Shown here: positions 28,771-36,400 of the stretch, piece by piece | How the letters are laid out: each line of letters opens with the position of its first letter | Position numbering within the stretch: position 1 is the stretch's first letter | Source: Paraspadella gotoi | Taxonomy: Eukaryota; Chaetognatha | Direction: 5' to 3' | NCBI GenBank assembly: GCA_051294375.1 | Contig: CM119264.1 | Span: 20,426,248 to 20,490,247, forward strand | DNA: 64,000 bases | Position numbers and translations under genes: made by a program | The notes under the pieces: model-generated | Told to the model about the DNA's origin: nothing | Databases searched by the model: none | What the model saw: the letters and a program-made list of their open reading frames with translations, nothing else

Positions 28771-30241
28771 GGAGGAAGACGGAGGAGAGAGAGAGAGAGG
28801 CCTGAACTCGTTTTTTTTAACGATTCAGAAAAGGCAGCGCCTGATCAAATATATATGTTTTTAGAAAAGAAAAAATAATCAGAATTTTTCAAAAAACGAA
28901 GATCACGCAAGAGATCGCACACAAAGAGAGACAGAGAGAAACTGAACTCGTTTTTAAACGATTCAGAAAAGGCAGCGCCTAAAAAAAAATATATATAATT
29001 AAAAAATAAATAAAAGAAGGCAAAATGTTACAATGGTTTACAATTGGAAACTTTTCCAATTTTTTCCAATCGCAGCTTGTAAAGATTTATTTTTTATTTG
29101 TATTAAAATTAAGATATAGCTTCTCATTAAAAAATCTTTGAGTTCCCATTTTTTATTAGAAATTTAAAAAAATTTTTTGAATTTCATCTTCAATATTATA
29201 TACTGCAATATGTAAATTAGCTTAAAGCATTTCTATATACTAATTTGGATATTATAATGAGTACTATAATCTCATTTGCATATTGCAGTAAATCATAATG
29301 AAGTGGAAATTCAAACAAAAAATACTTAAATCCAAATGTAATATGAAAATATCACAGCTATTTCAAGATGAAAAGCCATATCTAAAATTTAACTTACTAT
29401 GATCGCACACTTTTGTAAAACTTTATCATAATTCATAATAATTTTTATTTTAAAAAAAACGGTAAGTCACAGCCAAACCTATAAAAGCGTAGTAGTTTTT
29501 TATATATGAAAACAGCGTGACCACGACGACGACGACGACGACGTCACAAAGAAGCAACCCTAAAACATTATAGAGCCTGACCCGGCTTCGCCCGTCAAGG
29601 CTCGATAATTATTGATTAATTGACTAATTTATTTTAACTGAATAATTATTTGATTTATTAATACATCCTGCATATACATTTAATTAAAAGGAAAAAGAAG
29701 CATAATCAATTTTTTGTTTTTTCCATTTAAACTCATTTCCACTCAAACGATTCCATCGAAACTTGTTTTCCTGTTCAATCACACACTTTCCTACCCACAT
29801 ACAAAATTCTAGGTCAATTGCCCCATCCACTCATGAGCAATTAATTAGGCAATTAGTTAATTAATTTGATTTGAAATGTTTTGTTTTAGGTATTTTCGTC
29901 ACTAACCATGACAAAAGCAATGACGACGATGAGAATAATGCCGATAACGATTGACTTGATTGATTGATTGAATAATCAAATAATAGATAAATGAATTGAT
30001 TGATTAAATAATTAATTAATAGATAAATAAATTGATTGATTGAATAATTAATTGATTGATAAATTGACTGATTAATTAATTATTGATTAATTAACTGATT
30101 TTTCTCTTTTAATTATATGTAGCTATTCTCTCTCCTTTTTCCCAGTGCTGATTCATCTCCTGCTGCTTCTGCTGATGCCTTTTGATTTCTTTCTTTTTTT
30201 CTGCGTTCTCTGCTGCTGCCGCTGCTGATTCGTCCAAAACG

Positions 30242-30308
<67 letters not shown>

Positions 30309-30383
30309 AACATTTTTTTTATTTACTTTTTTTTTTATCATTTTGCTATTGCAACATCAAGTTTTAATTTCCTTTTTTTTTCC

Positions 30384-30445
<62 letters not shown>

Positions 30446-33400
30446 CAATTATGCAATTGCGACGATCCTTATGCTTTTAAGATTTTTTCAACTTGCATCA
30501 TTTTTTCAACTTGCATAATTTTATTAAATTGCAACATTTTTCCACATTAATTAATTAAAACATTTATTAGTAATCATAAATCATAAAGATTCAAGTAAAT
30601 GTGACTTATGTTTTTTCCATTTAAACTCATTTCCACTGGCACAATTCCGTCAAAACTTTATATCTAGCTGATTAATGAATTATTGATTAATTAATTGACT
30701 AATTGATTAATTAACTGATTAATTATTTGATTTATTAATACATCCTGCATATACATTTAATATAAAAGGAAAAAGAAGCATAATCAATTAGTGAAACAGT
30801 TTTTGTTTTTTTCATTTAAACTCATTTCCACTCAAACGATTCCATCGAAACTTGATTTCCTGTTCAATCACACACTTTCCTACCCACATATAAAATTCCA
30901 GGCCAATCGCCCCATCCACTCATGAGCAATTGGTGTTCAAATAGTGAATTATATTTTTTTGTTTTTCCATTTAAACCAATTTCCACTCGCACGATTCCCT
31001 CGAAACTTCATATACATCTCAATCACACACTTCCCTACCCGCACACAAAATTTCATTCCAATCCATCCATGCAATCACGAGTAATTGGTGTTTTTTGCTA
31101 AGGTGGGACGGACGGAGGGACGGACGGACGAACAGACAGACGGACGGACGGACATCAATTTTTTTGCATAATTTATCATAATTCGATGTTCTGACATGAT
31201 ATTAGTTAGTGCCCGACAATATTGAGGGGGCGGACCGACGGACCGACAAAGTGAGTTATAAGAAGCGGGATCTGCTGATAAGCAGATCCGACTAAAAACC
31301 TCAGCAATTTTTTTAGCAGGGTACAAAATCTGTAAAACAAATAATTTAGCCACATTATTTCACTCCCATTTGAAATCCGTGTAGTATTTCACTTTTAACG
31401 TCCCTGCCTTGTTTTGAATTTCGCCACGTTCTGACATCACTGGCTGCCTTTAGTTAAAACTAATCTTTTTCGATGTTTTCGTTCTCACTTTCGGTGACGC
31501 TTTTGGTGGCGCCAAATTCGCCCCCTCTTCTCCCCTCCCGATATTTTTCCCGCGCAAATCACACGTCGTTTCTTCTCACGAACGACGTCGCTCCATATTC
31601 ACACCATCTCACATTTCTTCACACAAACGTTTCCGGGTTTCTCTTGATCTTAAATATTGTGCTCGCGGTCAAACGCATTCATTTGCCAAAAAAATATTTC
31701 TTTATCTGAATTATAATCTTTCACAATCTATATGAACTCATAAACTGCTCTTTTCGGCGACGCGATCTCTCTTCCATCCTTTCGCGTCCGTCTCGCGACG
31801 ACCCTGTTTCACCTCACCAACGTCGTACCCACAGCCCCGCCCCGTCATTCCCGCGCTTTTGCCGGCCCACCCCCGCCGCAGCAACAACTGTCCTCCCAAG
31901 AGCTCCCGGAACCCGAGGCCACTCAATTGGCTCTACCCCACCGCCCCGAAAGAGCACCAGAGCCCTCCACCGCCCTGAACGACGACAGCCCATCGGGGAC
32001 GCCCGACAAGAAGAAAAAATTTGCCTTTACCTTCGGGCGAAACAAGAAGAAGAAATCGGGGCAGGAGGAGGCAGACACTGCGGCCGAGCTGGAGGCCGCC
32101 GCCAACGCCGCCATCGCCGTTCCCGCCACGCCCGTCTCCGCCCCCGCCTCCGCCTCGATGCTGGAAGAATCTCCGGGCCCGCCCGGCACCGAGGATCCCA
32201 TCTTCAAGCTTCTCTCAGAAGGGACGGACAAGAGGAACGTCGACCGACGGCTTTCTCGGCAAAAGACACTCTCCGACGAATGAGGTCGCTCTCTGCTCCA
32301 TATTCGACCAAACCGCGGGAAAAAAAATCAAAACAAAGAAAAACTCTTCGCTGCAGAAAACAACCAAATATAATTTCAAGTAACAAGTGAAATTATACAG
32401 TTGAAATAAAAAATAAGCAGCAATCAATGAAAAAGAATATTTGATCAAACGCGAGAGAGATTTTGATTTTGAAGTGGGAAGCCACGATTACTTTTGTTCA
32501 AACTGTCTTTTCTCTCTGTCGATGACAGTCCATTTACGCAAGTTGTTAGAGGAAAAGACGGTCGTTTTTCTTGAGAGATGTTCACTCCGAGACGATTTTT
32601 TTTCTTAGACTTCTCAAAAACATTTACCTCTTTTAAAATTGGCTGTTGTTTTTAAGTTTTGAATACTTTCCCCTGGGACCATCTTTTTCAAATGTCATTC
32701 AAAAGAAGGCGTTCTATTTAGCACTCCTTTTCTCATTTAAGAAAGACAGACTTCTCCCAGTTCGAAATATAAAATTTACCAAATTCATTCACACAACATC
32801 ACATCCAAATTAATGTCATACTTGAGCAAAGTGGCACATCCGAGAAACAAATAGAAGTTATGTGAAGAGCTTTATGCATTGTCTCTTTACAAGGATTTGG
32901 AGTTGAAAAGTAGACAGCATCCTTGAAATGACGTTGAATCAAAGTTCAATGTTCTCGTTATATTGTTCCGAGTCCCGATGTGAGAATGAGTCGTTTTTAC
33001 CAAAAAAATTACATCCACTCCAAAAGATTCGAAAAGAATGAATTAAAAATTAGTAAATTCAGAATTTGTGCGGACTTTCCTTGGTCTGGACTCCTCGACT
33101 TCATCAAGAATACGAATAGTTAGTCAAGAGCAAAATGTCTCGAATTCACGAGTTGATCCTCATAAAACGAAGAACCTCACAGAGAGTGTGGGCCAGGGGC
33201 AAATATTTGGCGGCGGCGTTTTCAGCGTCTTCGGCGCGGAGGCCAAACGGCCTCGTAAATAAATGTTTTGCCCCTTTGAGGCGCTGGAATTTGCCGAAGG
33301 AATTATTTGGAAGGAATTGTGGGCATATCTCCTTCTAGTTGAGTAAGTTGAGAGGTTTAGGAAAATATTCTGAAGAAATTTTGCTGTAGAAACTAACAGA

Positions 33401-36400
33401 TATATGTTGCTGTGTATTTTTGTATTAATGACGAATATGAATTTAATCTAGTTATTATTAAAATAATCTTATGAGGAGTAATGCATTAAATCCCTTTCTT
33501 ATTCAATGATTTGATGTGGCTAACTCTACCAATATATGTGCTCGAAAGGCTTAAATACTAGGGTGAAGTCAAAGTTTGATATCAAAATTTAGCAATTAAA
33601 TCTTGAACTGTATCTATTTTTCTTTATTTTTATTAATATAGTAACCCGGTCAGCTTACATAGTATTTCCTCTATATATTGTCAAAATTATAAATCGTTTT
33701 CTTCAAATTCTGTTAACAGATTCAGATTCCTGAAAAGAAGAAAAAATAAATCTTTTTTTAAGTAGGTTAAAATTTAAAAAAATTATATTTTTAAACTGAA
33801 AATTAAAAATGGGTAACTTAAATATGATTTTTTACATTTTTGACCAACTTAATGAAAATTTTTTTTAAAAAAATTAAAGGAAAAGGAATAATAATTTATT
33901 TTCAATAACAATAGTTTTTGTTCAATTGGACATATTTCGACTTTAATATTTATTATTACAAGTCTTCAAGTTGTTGAAAATAAATTATGATTCTATGGAC
34001 GGCACAAGTTTCAGATCAAGAATGATTTATTCTTCAACAAGATTATAAACAATAACAGTCAAAATGCTCAGATGCTAAGTCTATTACAATGGTATTTACA
34101 AAAGTCAACGTTTTGACCACAAATAAACTGGGGGAAACGAGCGGGGTCAGGTTGTTAAGGTCAAGTGGTTTGACCGAGGTTGCATGTTCTATATGTTCGT
34201 CCACAATTCCTTTTCCTCTAATCTCATACATAACGAATTGAAAGAAAATTATACAATGTTTAAAAAAGAATTATACTTTCTTTTTTCAACGAATTCAAGT
34301 CCCATCTAAAAATTTAAATATTTTCATTTTTATACATATTATTACTATGTATAAATATAACTTACTGGTGCTTCCATTTATTTTTTTTTTACATCACTCT
34401 AATAAATACAGCCCTGAGCTTGCGGTAAAAACTACACGCGTACTTTTGCATGCAGATCATAGATTCATAGTGTATTGTTTTTACCCCTATTTTTTAACTC
34501 TTTGAAAAATTTGGTTCCTGGAGATTTCTTTTTTTCTTGCGAGTGTAGAAGACGAAGGATTTTCCCATTTCCGAAAATCCATGAAACAAAAAGAATGAAT
34601 TATAGCCTTCCTCTGAATATTGAAAAAGGAAGCCAGAAAAAGAAGAGAAACGAGAGAAAAAATAATCTTTTGAGAAAAAAACTTCTTTATTGATAACCCA
34701 AGGTCAAAAACTTTGTTTTAAATTACAGAAACCAATATTCTATTTGTTTTGCAAGTACTTCTATGTTTTGTTCAAATTTTAAAAAAACTTTCTTTTTCTT
34801 TTTATTTCCCAACCAACACAATGCAATTCTCCACTGGCATTTTACTTTAACTCCAACCAAATCACTCATCCTAAAATATCGATCGGTGAAATTCGATATC
34901 TAATTATGATTCTAACTTCATCCCTTTTTTTTATGATATCTTTTACATTGTTAAATTAATATTGCGAATATTCAACATATCTCTCCTTTTAAACGCCGAA
35001 ATTTGCCTTTAACACGATCTTGTGAAATAAGTGCAATCTCTCAAACGTACATCTCAACAACTTTAACATCGGTGCGTCATTTTTCAAAGCGGATACTTTG
35101 GAGAATCTAAGGATACGTCTATTCAGTTCAGTGCCTCAAAGCAATTTTAATATCACATTTGCAAAGGATATTCGTGGATGCCCAACGCACAAATTTTTCT
35201 CGCTTGTTAAAAAAAAAGGACTTTCTCTCAATATTGTATGACAACAACATTGTGATAATGTACATAAAATGATGATTTTTCTCCGGCTTTATGTTACGCT
35301 GGTCCACTTCTCCCCTCACTCTTTTGCCCCTTTCCGTTTTTTAGTAAATTTTCTTTTTTTTTACAATCAAAAGCCCGATTTAACGAGATTCACGGGTTAT
35401 AATTGTTTATTTTTAAATTTAAAAAAAAATAAATAACTATCATGGAAGATCGGAATTGATAGGTATTTTTATTTTATTTTATTTTTTTTTTTTTTGATTG
35501 CGAAAAAGGAGGAAAGGCAGTTAGTTTACGAAAGACTCTTAGACTTTTACAGACTAACTGAAGTTCCTACTTTCCCTTTTCGTATTTTGGCCAATGCCAC
35601 GACTGATCACACTGTTAATGGGAACTTTTCTAGTCACACTCTGTATCCAGACAACGTATTCCAGGTTTTTTTCATTCTGACGATTATTTTAATTAACTAA
35701 AAAACCTACAAGGCCCGTTGTCTGATCTTTGTTGATATGGACTTGAATTTTAGTTTAGAAAAATACCCAACGACTTTGGTATGTAGTGATTTGTAATTTC
35801 ATGGCATCTATTGATTGTTTTCTGTTTAAAGATTCGAGAATTTTTCATATTTTATAATTTTTTAATCTTTGTAACAAAAATAATAGTGTCATAAACAGAT
35901 CATTTTAGAGTTGACGTATTTGGGTCCTCTAGATCGAATGGCATCAAAACATTGCTCCCTACTTAATGTATTGGTGATTTTTATGTAAAAATGTAAAGAT
36001 GTCGCTTTTCTATTACAGAAATATTTAATCTATAAAATTACTATATTTTATGTAAATAACATTTTTATATACTTCACGTTAATAATCTCTCATAAGAGTA
36101 GGTAGACATTTGTATTTTAAAACCAAATATCACGCGCTTCCCATTTTTAAAAACATGTGAAATTATTTTAATTAATCATCCCTTTAAAGGAGTGTGATTA
36201 ATTTTTCTTACTTTATCGGCACTTTGACGTGTAAACGGTTCTACCTTTAGGTATTTGCAGACAATTAATAACAATAAAGTCGCCTAAGGCTAAGAATTAA
36301 CACATTTTAAAGTCCAAGAAAATAGCAATTACACAAATATTGTCAGACAGATGCTTGGAAAATATAGTTAACTAAGTTAGTGTTGAGAAGTGCAAATCTG

